From assembly GCA_023052935.1 (NCBI GenBank), contig CM041292.1:42306139-42370138 (forward strand): DNA of 64,000 bases. Reading direction: 5' to 3'. The position numbers were made by a program, and so were the translations under genes. Source of the DNA: Piezodorus guildinii (taxonomy: Eukaryota; Arthropoda; Insecta; Hemiptera; Pentatomidae). The notes beneath the pieces were generated by a model. That model did not search any database. It saw only the letters and a list, made by a program, of their open reading frames with translations, and had not been told where the DNA came from. Position 1 is the stretch's first letter, and each line of letters opens with the position of its first letter. This document shows positions 39,643-50,884 of this stretch, in pieces.

Positions 39643-41288
39643 GTGCTTCTTCCTATCGAAAAATGATTAGCCTAATGGGACTAGCAATTATTTTTTCAGA
39701 ATGACGGATTTTTTGAAGTCGAAATATCTGATTCAACCACATAGTAGAACTAACAATGTTGAATTTTGTTATTTTTCTATTTCATGGCAAAGGCTCATTA
39801 CCTATTGAAAATAGCCAACCTAAGGAACTTAAGAATAAATTCGAATATGTTCAAGAAGCAGGGAAACGATAAATAAATAAAAGTGTTGCTAAATTAAAAT
39901 GATCACATTGTATAATTTGGAAACTTATATGGACATTGTAAAATTTATCTCATATGGTTTAATTTCTGTATATTATTTTATTGAGTAATTTAAGAAAAGG
40001 AATAGATTTACTATTCTAAATTGGCAGAAGAATAATCTAAAAGGAGTGAGGTGGGTCTTTTTAATTATTCATTCATAAACAAGAACCATTATTATCGATT
40101 ATATGTTTACGTGAAAAGGACTCCTGTCTGACAGGTTTTTTCAAATTTCAAAATAATTACCTACCGTTAATAGAGATAAGTGAGAATTTCTTAGATTTGT
40201 TTTGTGACCTCACGATTTTCTTTGAAGAACATCACCGCGCTAAGAAAATCAAGACTTAACCTATACAAATATATGAAAAGTTTAATATACAATTAATTAA
40301 TAATAAGTAAGTTCGGATGGTGCCGATAAATAATTACAAAAATAGGTAAACCCTTAGGAGGGTTTGTATGTCCTAAAAGTAATAATGATATTTAAATGCT
40401 TAGCTCTTTAAGTTTCTTTAAATCAATTAAAACCCACGTTTTTTTATTTTTTATTCTTATGTAGCTTTGTTTTTTGTTTATTCATTTGTTGTTAATTCAT
40501 TTAACACGGCTTTATGTTGCTGTGACTGATCGACCAATGCTACAATAGGAGTACTGAAATTTGTCTATGAAGATTTAATGAGGACAAGGATCTTTAAAGA
40601 ATACCTGCAACGCACGGAATGGGGACCAATATTTTACGTCTTCTCCAAAGGACGATATAATCAAAGATTTTGTAATACCTTGAAAATTCTTAGGGCAATC
40701 GATTTTATGTTGTACACTTCAATATTTTTCAATTTTCTACTTTAGTGGGCGCATGTTATCTCTAATATGAATGATGAAACCCACGAAAAACTCAATAAAT
40801 TTGATTCATGTGTCAAAAGATGGCGCAAATCTTTTAATATTGATTTTTTTTTTTTTTTTTTGTGCCCACGGAACAAATCTCGTACTAAAAAACTGTTATG
40901 TTATGGAAAAAAGTGTCTATAATTGAATTGAAGCTATCTGGATAAGTATTATCATGCAAGCTAGAACTTATATGTGGCGGTCGTGAAAAACTGGATAACT
41001 CAAGTAATATCAAAAATGAGTATCGCTCCCTCAGACCGTCTCTCACGTCTTGTTAAATTGGTCAAAGAAATTTCTTGGTGGAAGAAATTTCAGGTGGAAA
41101 AAAAGCTGTATGTTAAGTATTCTATTTTGTGTACTGCGTAAAGTTTAAGTCGCTCACCTGTAAACTGAAAGATTTTGACTTAGCCACTTATTCCCGTACG
41201 CCACAGATATTTAATGGCATACTATTTAAATATAGTTAATAGTATTTTGAATTGTAGCCATAGTTGTTTTTTGTATTTTTTTTTACAG
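39643..41288. other. Upstream region or intron of the plus-strand zinc-finger gene
   Basis: Contains a diverged SINE B (40500-40705) and A/T runs. An upstream exon of the zinc-finger gene must lie here or further left but was not identified. Confidence 0.4.
40500..40705 (-). mobile_element. SINE family B, diverged copy
   Basis: GACCAATGCTACAATAGGAG, AGGACAAGGATCTTTAAAGA and CCAAAGGACGATATAATC follow the family B order in reverse orientation with many substitutions. Confidence 0.5.
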
Positions 41289-41353
41289 GAGGAGTATCAA
41301 GATAAAAGAAAAAAAAAAGAAAGGCATTATATTTTATCGAGACGGAACAAATA

Positions 41354-41872
41354 ATGGATACGGAAAAGGCTTATGTTTCATTAGAAGAGGTGGATGAATT
41401 CAACAATAACGAAAATAGCTTACTTTTTTACCAGTGTAAGAAATGTGATATGATGGCTATATCGAAGACATTAATAAAGCTCCATATGGTGTTAGCACAC
41501 TATAATGAGGACACACCTTTCCCCTGCTCGAAATGCAAGTACAGAGCGACCACGAGAGCCAATCTCAAGCGCCATGATGCGGTCGTCCACTCGACGGGCA
41601 ACCGCAACACGATCAAGGTTTGTTCCTATTGTGAATATTGCACCCATAAAGCTAATGCCCTGAGGATACATATCAGAGAGGTGCATCTGAAGGAAAAGCC
41701 TCACCAATGTGGCGAGTGTCCGTTTAGGTGCAGTAGAGCCTCCGACCTCAAGCGGCACTTGTACGCTTGTCACGAAAAACAGGGACCGTTCAAGTGCCCA
41801 CTATGCAAGTACTCCACCTCCACTCCCTGCAGTCTCAGCAAGCATATTAAAAATTATCACAAGGATTATTAG
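41354..41872 (+). CDS. C2H2 zinc-finger protein, five fingers, 172 aa
   Basis: Single-exon coding region; the exon starts at an acceptor (TTTTACAG, ends 41288) 65 nt before the chosen ATG, so at least one upstream exon exists. Five C-x2-C-x12-H-x4-H fingers begin at YQCKKC, FPCSKC, KVCSYC, HQCGEC and FKCPLC, all with both Cys and both His present, and the protein ends 4 residues after the last His. Finger 3 to 4 has a near-classical linker (LKEKPHQC). AATAAA at about 41967 may be the poly(A) signal. Probably a nuclear DNA-binding protein; no orthologue recognised. The frame upstream of the ATG stays open to the acceptor, so translation might start in an earlier exon. Confidence 0.85.
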   Translation: MDTEKAYVSLEEVDEFNNNENSLLFYQCKKCDMMAISKTLIKLHMVLAHYNEDTPFPCSKCKYRATTRANLKRHDAVVHSTGNRNTIKVCSYCEYCTHKANALRIHIREVHLKEKPHQCGECPFRCSRASDLKRHLYACHEKQGPFKCPLCKYSTSTPCSLSKHIKNYHKDY

Positions 41873-42694
41873 AACATGATCAATCTTATTCTTAAGGAAT
41901 CTACATAATTAGAGATTCCCTGAATATGTTTTAGATGGGATTAGACTGCATCCAAACCGCTGCAAAAATAAAAGAGGCGAAAGCAACTAACTAAATAGAG
42001 AAGATAGGGGTTTTAAATAAAAAAAGTCCAAGATCTCCGGTTATTAGTTATCAAGATTTGAAAAAAAAAATCCAAGAAATAGAATCGGAAAAGAAATGAG
42101 TTAGTCATAGCAATTGTTTAAATAAACTTGAATAATATGGAAATCATTAGATGCATTTTATTAAAAGATCATATCTTAATTACACATCAGTACTCCTTAT
42201 AATGTTGAAACCATTAAACACAATACAAGTTCTAATGACACAATAAATTGTCTGCTCTTCTGCATACCTGTTCATCGTTGTTGGCTCGTGAATAATTTTT
42301 TTTTTTCGCTTTTATTTATATGTTGATTTTAGTCATGAAGTGTGTTGAAGGTTATCTTCTCGGCTTCGTTGGTCTTGATTCTTCAAGAGATCGGGACTTC
42401 TGAAATCATGTCTTGAGTTTATATGTTTGAGTTCCCTGGTTGCATGCTCTTTAAGCCAGAAAGAATAAGGCTGGTGTCGAATTCGATTTATTGCACTGTC
42501 ATTATCTGTGCTGTTCCCAGTACGTAACACATCGTGATGATTAATCTTAGTACGTTTTTAACAATGTTACATTCCTATTCCCCCCTCTCGTTCCCAAAAA
42601 AACACTTGTCTCTTTTGCTTGTACGTGCCCACGGAACTGCTGTCAGTCACTGAAGGGGAGAGGGTGGAGGGTTGACGTCATTTCCACTTATACA

Positions 42695-43125
42695 ATATTA
42701 AAGGTACTTTAGGGGAAGAAATTTCCAAATATCATTTAAGCTCTGTCAGACTTTTTCAATCAGAACCAAAATGATAGTACTGCCCATTAAATTTTACATT
42801 GATAGAGCTAGTTTAATCAAAATTGTTAGAGGCGTTGTTGAGAAAATCGTAAAGAGTTTGGAAGCACTTCTAGTCGGTCAATTTTGATTAAAGAGTTACT
42901 TAAAGGTAAACGCTTATCTTAAATATGAATTTTAATTTAGTGCGGTTCCTTGTTTTGGTGCTAGAATTACCACAACACTTACAGACCATTATGCGGAACT
43001 TGGACATTTGGACGGTGAGCCCTAAAACGTTTATATCCGTTCAATACTTCAAATTTAGAAATGCCCACGATCGCAGTACTTTCCCTACCTATGTATTTCA
43101 TACAAAGGTAAATAAAAGAAAAACT
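42695..43125 (+). repeat. 0.8-1 kb repeat family, partial copy
   Basis: AAGGTACTTTAGGGGAAGAA, GCCCATTAAATTTTACATTG, TTGTTGAGAAAATCGTAAAG and CACGATCGCAGTACTTTCCC in family order; the first third is absent. Followed almost directly by another copy. Confidence 0.65.
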
Positions 43126-43227
43126 GGATTAATCAGAAGCATAAATGAATTTCATAACCAACTTCAGAAATGTAATTTAAGAAATCATCAAAAATATGTT
43201 TCCATTTTTCTACACAGTTACAGTAGA

Positions 43228-43990
43228 AAACAAATCTGGTGCGCGCAACACACTCACCTCTCTTATTAATGTCGATTTAAGAATTTAAAAACGAAAATTA
43301 ATTGTTAAAGAATTATTTACATTTGATTTTTATAGAAAGATGTGTTTTACTTAATAATATGTTATAATATTATCTATTTCGTATTAGAACTACTTGTAGC
43401 GTCCGGCGATAACAGCGCCATCCAGTGACCAAGCCATGAAAAAATTGCATTAAAAAATATTTTTTCAGTTAGCTCCTTTAGTTGGATATAGAATTCGTTC
43501 AACTTATATATTTACCTGTTTTTTATCAATCATAATAAAATGATATGCTTATTTTTATAGAATATACAAAATTAAAGGTACCTGAATACCTAAAATACCT
43601 GCATTTAAGCCCCGTCAGACTATTTCGATCAGAATGAAACCTAGATAATATTAAAGCCCATTCAATTTTACATTGATATAGCTAGTTTAATCAAAATCCT
43701 TAGAGCCGTTTTTGAGAAAATCGTAAAAAGGTGCTAAATGCACGGAATAAATTAGGACTTCCGGTCAGCCAATTTTAGTGAAAAAGTTGCTGTAACCTCT
43801 CAGGCGTATATTAGTCTTAAATATGAAATATCAGTTCCGTACGGCTTTTCGTTTTTGCGCTAAAGTTACCACACACAGACTTGGTTATTTGGACTCATGG
43901 AACCCTAAAATGTGTATTTCCGTTGAAAACTGGAATTCTAAAATTTTCACGACCGCAATCTTTATATATAGGTAAGTGAAAGTAATTTGG
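43228..43990 (+). repeat. 0.8-1 kb repeat family, near-complete copy
   Basis: Starts CTGGTGCGCGCAACACACTC and ends TATAGGTAAGTGAAAGTAAT. Lies just upstream (in plus coordinates) of the minus-strand zinc-finger exon. Confidence 0.7.
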
Positions 43991-45586
43991 TGTATACAAA
44001 GTTCTAGAAGGTGATGCAGTTTATACATAGGACAATAAATAAATGCTTTAATCAACCAATTAATATTCACCCTCCTTACTAATAGACTAACTAATAACAT
44101 AATTGGATGGTTTACAATATAAATACGTATTTTATTATTATACATCTCCTTACTGTAATCTTCCATTGAATAGGAACATTCTAGAAGCATCTGCTAATCA
44201 CTATGATTGGATTTCATTATATCTGGTTACCATTGAACCGTTTAATCCTTCTAAGATTAAGATATAGATCAAGTAATAATATTTGATCTCCTTCAAAGCG
44301 TCAGCTACCGTTCGATTCTGCACATTTGCAGGGTCTGCTCAAGATTTTTCGAAAAACTATCCAAATACTGATTCGTATGTTGTTCTATAAAATGGATATT
44401 CAAAGATTTTTCATCCGTTCCTGAGTAACGACAGATATGACAATTGTAATGGCTAACTGCGATGTTTTCGTTCTGAAAATTTACAAAATCTGACAGTGAA
44501 CTTTTAATTTTTGAAGATTGATTGACATTGCATCGCAAATTCTGTAAGTTTCTTGGTTTTAGAGTGTAAATTGGTGGTATGTTATGCTCCGAAAGCTCAA
44601 CATGTGTTCCTTCCTTTGTGCAGGGTTTGTTCACAGTTTCGTTAACCTCTACTATATCAGAACTTTTGAAACGATATGAATTAGATTTAAAATGTCGTGC
44701 GAAGTGCCTGTTCAAAGTACCAATTTGTGTGGCTTTGTATCTACATTTTGGGCATTTATGTGGCCTCTTTTTCTCGTGCTTGGCCATTATATGGGTCTTT
44801 AATGTGCCGCTGACAGCAGCTCTGTAATTACACATCGGGCAGAGGTAACACTTTTCTGTCTTGTGTGTCGATGCTAGATGGAATTTCAATTTGCTTCGTA
44901 CTGCGGTTGTATAACCACATATATTACACACATGACATTTATCGTTGGTATGATTGTTTTGTATGTGAACATTTAAATTTTCTTTTTTAGCTGCCCTGTA
45001 GTCACATTCGTTACATATGTGAATCAATTTATCACCATGATGTGCTCTTATGTGTTGATTGATTTTCACTTGTGATAAATTTTTTATTTGGCAATAAGGA
45101 CATTGTTTGTGTTTTACAATCGTATGGGTACTGTAAATGTGACTTTTCAAATTATCGATTTCATAAGATTTAAAATCACAAAAGGGACATGATTTGTTTT
45201 TTCTATGCTTGAGTTGCGAATGTCAGTTTGCAAATTATCATGTATATTGACAAGTTCTTGAAACATTCTGGGATTATCAAATTCTATTATTGCTTCAGAT
45301 GTTTCATCTGGGTTTATTCTTTTCTCCAGACTGTCTAGGGAAACAATGAAACAAAATAAATTACATTAATAATATTTTCGAGTACATAATAGTCTAAGGA
45401 AAAAATAAATTATGCAAATAATGTTTTCTAATACATAATACTATAGGCAATATGTAAAAATTAGGTTTGGTGACATAGTGTAACTAGAACTTTTTTGTTT
45501 ATATTTCCAAATTATTTATATGATCATAAGATATATTTTAAGTATGGGACATATTCATTTACAACCACAGAACATAGAACAGAGTA

Positions 45587-45843
45587 GTGAAGTGGGGATA
45601 GTTGACTGTGTGTATATAAGGGAGAAGTCAGTTCAGGGTGCAGTCAAAAGAACAAACAATTAAGGATAAACGTAATTTACTGGTGCCGACGTTTCGGCCT
45701 AAATTATATACCTTCTTTAGGGCGTTTGACGTAGAGCGTAACAACAATCAAGGCCTATAATTTATGCCGAAACGTCGGCATCAGTAAATTAAGTTTATCC
45801 TTAATTGTTTGTTCTTTTGACTGCATCCTGAACTAACTTCTTC
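45587..45843 (+). mobile_element. TSD-flanked fold-back element, hammerhead family
   Basis: Flanked by CATAGAACAGAGTA (45573-45586) and CATAGAATAGAGTA (45844-45857). Head GTTGACTGTG; long arms starting TTCAGGGTGCAGTCAAAAGA. Both arms contain the GCCGAAACGTCGGC block, in opposite orientations; the CTGANGA half is mutated on the left and lost on the right. Confidence 0.78.
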
Positions 45844-46439
45844 CATAGAATAGAGTAATTTATTCAATGTTCTCTGTCAACGAATAATTGTGAAGTCCCC
45901 GTGCGCTGAAGAAAGAACCAATTCCCAAAAAGTGACCTATTTTATATTCCGTCTCGTCAAATTTGTACGAATCCATCTATGTCACATTAATATTGATCAT
46001 ACAAACCACTTCTATATTACATGGTGTACAAAATACGTTAAAAGTAACTCCTACTGAAGCATGTACTCAGTACTTATCGCGTGTTTCAAAGCTAGTGAAT
46101 GGGAAAATGCAAACAGTAATGAAGACAGTAGAGGAAAATTTATCTACAACTACAATATATGTCTTAGCTCGTCCTTCCTCGAAGATTAAGATAAATAATA
46201 ATTAATAAAATGTTTCCTTGTATTTTCCGTGTATAACGTTTTACAAACGACAATTATTAAAAAATCAATAACGAAATCATAATTAAGTAATGGTATCTAT
46301 TGAAAAGATATCTATATGTAGCCATGTAAAGCATGGCTTTCCCCTTGTACGTGATTTTCTTCGAGTACATCTTTTGGCCCAATGCACTCATAAGGTATTT
46401 TTTTAAATACAAAATTTTTTTCTTGATTACTTAAATTTC

Positions 46440-46534
46440 AGCCTTTAAGAAGCCCTAAAATTTAGGCGAAACGTTGGCAAAAATAAAGTAAGTTTTCTAC
46501 TTAATTAAGGGTTTTAATGACTGCTCCCGGAATC

Positions 46535-46579
<45 letters not shown>

Positions 46580-46605
46580 TACACACAGTCAACCATTCTC
46601 ACATT
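46440..46605. mobile_element. Partial hammerhead-family element
   Basis: TTTAGGCGAAACGTTGGC, then the tail TTTTAATGACTGCTCCCGG, an AT microsatellite and the inverted head CAGTCAACCATTCTCAC. The CTGANGA half is degraded (TTAAGAAG). No TSD found. Confidence 0.55.
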
Positions 46606-46884
46606 ATTATGGCATTTTCTTAAGTCCTTTACCTAACATACGCATGGTCCTACCCCAAGTTCTTAGCATTGCTTCAGTGTTCTGTACTATATATTTTATT
46701 CGCCCAATGTTTTTTTGATCTGAGACATCAGCGAAGAAGGGAGAGAAGACAAAACCAATTTCCGTCTGGAAGTCCAATGAGTCCAAATGACTCATGAAGT
46801 CTCAAAAAAAACAAAAAAAAAACTCCCTCCCAGGCCACCTTGGAATGTGGTAGTCCCTCTTGTTTTTCATTAAAATAAAGGAAC

Positions 46885-47155
46885 GGATCATCTGTGGTGT
46901 AATGGCTAACATAACAGGCTTCGATGACCTTCTATTTTTAAATTTGGAGTGAAAAATACTTATTGTTACCGTATTTCGGAGGGAGAGGAAGAGGGGAGAG
47001 AGAGGATGTGAGAGGTGGTCGCCTGGGATGTCAAGTACTCGTTAAAGATCCCTATCCTTATTTAACCGTGATAGGCAAAATTTAGGACTCCCACTGTAGC
47101 GTCGTCCGATTAACCACAGAAGCATAAAGTAGCGTTAACTGAATAAACATGGAAT
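46885..47155 (+). mobile_element. SINE family B copy
   Basis: Head GTGGTGTAATGGCTAACATA, a damaged B box, then TCGCCTGGGATGTCAAGTAC, AAATTTAGGACTCCCACTGT and AGCATAAAGTAGCGTTAACT. Next to the first exon of the minus-strand zinc-finger gene. Confidence 0.7.
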
Positions 47156-47904
47156 GGCGTTAACTGGAAAACAATGGAAGTATATTGAGCTTTCTAAGTT
47201 CAATTCATGAAAACAAATTTACGTAATCTTTAACCTTAAAATTAAAACTTTAAAATTATTCATGTCTTATCTACTATACTAGACCTACTTACACATCAAT
47301 AGCCTACCTGTATAATCCATATTTGAAAGATGTATTATGACCACAAGAAATAGGTATTTATATAGATTATTTTAAAACAAGTTTATGGCGGCCAAAATGA
47401 AAATACGCAGTATGTAAATAAAACACAGATGTTTAATGTTTTTGCTTTTTTGACAATAATAGTATTAGTTCTATTTGTGGATTCGCCATTCGTCGTTGAA
47501 CGTTTTATTCCTTTTGATTTGCATAACTTAATGATAAGGGTAACTTTAATAAATATAAACCATGCACTCTAAGGTGGGTCAAAAAATAATTTATGCATAC
47601 CGTAACATTGCGGAAAAGTTGCGAATTAGATAAATAAAAAAAATAAAAAAATAATAAAATCAGATCTTCCGATCCGTGCATGGATTCCAAAGGTGTGGGA
47701 ATTGAGCAAAAATTTACATTTCACTGCTTCCATATTATAGTAGACATATAATAAATGCAATTTTGACTTATTATTTTCAATAATCAACCTTTGTAATCGA
47801 CCAAAAAAAAAAAAAAAAAAATTACCCTAGCTCAAAATTTGGGAGCTTACGTTTAAATATGCGTAAAATCGGAATAACGAATAAAAAAAAGTTATCTTTT
47901 TTAG

Positions 47905-48205
47905 TAGCTAAGAGTAGCTGGGTGGTTAGCATAACAGCCTCCTATGCCAAAGGTCACGGGTTCAAACCCGTAGGTGGTCCTAGGATTTTTTAATGAGAGT
48001 GAAAAATCCTTAGTTATGCCGTCCTTCGGAGGGGACGTTAAAAGGTGGTCTCGAGCCTGTGCGATGTCAGGTACTCGTTAAATATGGATCTTTAATTTTT
48101 ATCCTAATAAAACCTGGATAGACAAAATTTAGGACTCCCACTGTAGCATCGTCCGATTAGCCATAGTAGCATAAAGTGACGTTAAATGAACAAACAAACG
48201 AGTAA
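47905..48205 (+). mobile_element. SINE family B, well-preserved copy
   Basis: Head GCTGGGTGGTTAGCATAACA (A box), CACGGGTTCAAACCCGTAG (B box), body with GAAAAATCCTTAGTTATGCC and 3' end GCATAAAGTGACGTTAAATG then an AAC-rich tail. Best reference copy in the window. Confidence 0.8.
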
Positions 48206-48606
48206 AAAAAAAATCCGTTTGTCCGCTTCGCGGCATTTCTCTGGAATACTGGACCAATTTTTTTGAAATTCGCTAGACGTTGATATCAGCTGGTTAGTTT
48301 TAAAATGGCGGCCGATTAAAAGGATTTTATTCAATAACTCAGTTATTTTTGAAGATTGAAAAAGGTTTATTGGTATTTTTAACCAATAAATCAGGAATAA
48401 TTTTAGAAAGGGGAAAACAAATTGAAATTTTTCACATAAATACGCTCATAACTCAGTTATTTTTGACGATATAGAAAAGTATGTAACGAGTTTTTATGTA
48501 TTTGAACCAAACAACACAGTTAAAGTATTATTAAAGTTGATGAAAAATTTTAGGCCACATAATGTGTTTACATGTTTTCAAAAAATATAAAATATTTATA
48601 TTTATT

Positions 48607-48900
48607 TGTTAGTTAGTTTGTTCGTTTAACGTCACTTTTATGCTACTATGGTTAATCGGACGATGCTACAGTGGGAGTCCTAAATTTTGCCTTTCCAGGT
48701 TTTATTAGGATAGGGATCTATCTTTAACGAGTACCTGACATCGCATAGGCTCGGGACCACCTTTTAACGTCCCCTCCGAAGGACGGCATAACTAAGGATT
48801 TTTTACTCCCATTAAAAAATCCTAGGACTACTTGCGGGTTTGAACTCTGGACCTTTGGCATACGAGGCTGTTATGCTAACCACCACGATACAGGTAACTC
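48607..48900 (-). mobile_element. SINE family B, inverted relative to the neighbour
   Basis: Same order as 47905-48205 on the opposite strand, from ACGTCACTTTTATGCTACTA to the B box (GTTTGAACTC) and head. With its neighbour it forms a tail-to-tail inverted pair about 400 bp apart. Confidence 0.78.
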
Positions 48901-48954
48901 CTATTTATTTGTTATAAACAAAATAAGATATTACTACTGTGCATCCCCTTTCCT

Positions 48955-49805
48955 AGAATATGGAATGCAACATCGACTAGCGTCTAAAAGCTGTGAATTT
49001 TTTCGCTTTCATGAGCGGTAGCTAGTTCATTTTTTGATAACTACATGTTCCATATCAGCCCCCTTATTAAATTACGCTTGTGACTTTTCAATTAATTCTG
49101 GGTTCTCTGTTCTCCCTCTCTATTTTCAATTAGGAGTTTGCTATGTTGGACACAGAACACCGATAAAGTTGCTCTCTTAAAGCTGTGAAGTTAAGTGCTT
49201 TTGAGCGTCAAAAAATTATAAGAGTAGTAAAAACGGTTTTTAGTAAGTTTCTCACATAAAAAAGCACATTGCAAACATTATCATAGGTCTTTTTTTTTTT
49301 TTTGCTTCGAATTTCGACAGTATTACTTCGTCCATTACAAGTTTTCAAATTGTAGAAATAATAGTTACAAATAAATTAAAAGAATAATAAAACAGTTTTT
49401 TGCTTATAAAAAAACTTTATAGACATTTTCAAAAGTTTTTTCCCCTAGTCTGATTCGGATGTTGACAGTATTTCTTTGTACTAAGTTTTCAATTATTCTC
49501 TTCGTTTTTTTATTACGATTACTATTACTTTTGGGGAGAGTTAAAATAATAGTAAAAAGCTGAAACTAAAAAGCATTTACTATTACAGATTTTGTTTGAT
49601 CCGTGTTTGGCGTCCAGCACATTGAAAAAAAGCGCGAAAACAGAGAACCCAGATTGATTGGAAAAGTCAATAGTGAAATTTAAAGGGCGTAATTTGAAAA
49701 AGGGGCAAGTAAGAAACATGTAGTTACCAAAAAAGGCGTTAGAAACCGCTCGTGAGAGCAAAAAAGTTTAGACAGCTTTTAGGTGCTAGTGCACCTTGTA
49801 TCCAC
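48955..49805. mobile_element. Fold-back element with about 190-bp diverged arms
   Basis: Left arm (about 48975-49165) and inverted right arm (about 49605-49800) share CTAAAAGCTGT, GATAACTACATGTT / GGTAACTACATGTT and CTGGGTTCTCTGTT. The 440-bp centre has an internal diverged repeat (CGACAGTATTACTTCGT / TGACAGTATTTCTTTGT). No ORF. Confidence 0.65.
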
Positions 49806-50699
49806 TAGGTCCAATTTTTTTATTCACAGAAAATAGTCAAGCATATTACAAATGTTTTAAGATAAAGCATTTACAGAAATTACTATATATATAAATTGTG
49901 AGTTTAAAAAAAAAAAAATTGAAATATTATCTCAGAAATTAAGCTGTTTCAGTCTTTTAATACATCAGTGTACAAAAATAAATGGTATTATCAACAATTT
50001 TTTTAATGATTTATTTTAAATTTAATTATATATTTCGAATTAAAGGAATTCATGTAAATAATCTGCCAAAGCGAGATTTTATTTCAAGGGAAGTGTCGTG
50101 TGGAATAAACAATTTCATTTATGGTTACAGTTCTCTTTTGAACTTATTGATTGCATCTCAAAAAATACTCATCAGGTTTTCATAACCTCTTTAAATTGTG
50201 TAATGTTTGGAAAATTACAGTAAAACAGTTGATTTTATTAACAATTAACTGTGGTTCATGTGTTAATGCAATAATTCCAAGATAAAGTGGACATACTATT
50301 TTAATCATAAAGTCAAGATTGCAAATTTAAAAATAATATTGCAATCACAAAAAGCCCAATTTGATTGTTTTGTTAAAGATTAATGGACATACATTAAAAA
50401 CGATAAATATTTTTATAAACTGTTGAAAAGGTATACATTGAGCTTTGTGTCTTGAATAAATTTAATATTTCATTTAGTTTTACTTAAGTTTGTTCCTAAA
50501 CTAAATTAGACAAAGACTTTAATGAAAAAAAGCTAAATAGAATTTTCATCAAACTTATGTTGGAACAGACCACAATGACGTATCTTGCTACAAGGCTTCC
50601 TATTGGCTGAAGAAAAGGGGAATTGTGCGCCGGTGCAGCGTGGGTACGCATTCTAGAATTCTCCGCCATTGTTACTTTGACTAAGCGTCGGTCTTGCGT

Positions 50700-50732
50700 C
50701 GCACCGTTCAGTTCTGAACATTTTTATTATAA
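50700..50732 (+). promoter_or_regulatory. Candidate promoter and first non-coding exon of the KH gene
   Basis: A GC-richer patch (about 50575-50735) precedes a strong donor, GTAAGTAT, at 50733. The arthropod initiator-like word TCAGTT occurs at 50708-50713. The coding exon begins within the following 150 bp, consistent with a short 5' UTR intron; its acceptor (one of the AAG sites near 50816-50828) is uncertain. Confidence 0.4.
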
Positions 50733-50884
50733 GTAAGTATCATATTTGTTTCTTGGTTTCAGGTTTTGCTATGTTCGTATATGTTTATTTAATTGTGTGA
50801 TTATTCTTTTGATCAAGGGTCCAAGGTCGTCAAATAACTACTAACCGGTACTCAATCGAAGACCAACATCTTAACTAAATCACT

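Larger units (their letters stand above)
44305..47320 (-). pseudogene. C2H2 zinc-finger gene (about seven fingers) with one frameshift
   Basis: Two-exon model: 47308-47320 (ATG plus 12 nt, MDYT and one base, donor GTAGGC) joined to an exon starting at 45334 (acceptor CCCTAG). In phase, the second exon begins DSLEKRINPDE and runs to a T-run at 45197-45202 (plus strand), where the frame shifts by one. Beyond it the zinc-finger frame continues to the stop at 44305-44307. Fingers start SCPFC, KQCPYC, HICNEC, HVCNIC, YLCPMC and HKCPKC (the last has an altered His spacing); after a Ser/Asn-rich spacer comes YNCHIC. Adding one A to the homopolymer would merge both frames, so this is either a sequencing or assembly error in a live gene or a recent pseudogene. 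Everything downstream is intact. The 13-nt first exon matches the gene at 29129-32708 in length and phase. Confidence 0.7.
47330..50560. other. Intergenic region before the KH gene
   Basis: Two inverted SINE B copies, a fold-back element and, between the SINEs, an unclassified block starting near GTCCGCTTCGCGGCATTTCT (48215-48600) that looks repetitive. The 49.8-50.5 kb stretch is AT-rich with nothing recognised. Confidence 0.45.

Noticed and set aside
42333..42530. Minus-strand 65-codon ORF with normal-looking composition
   Set aside because: No start context, splice signals, motif or neighbour supports it; it may be a transposon scrap.
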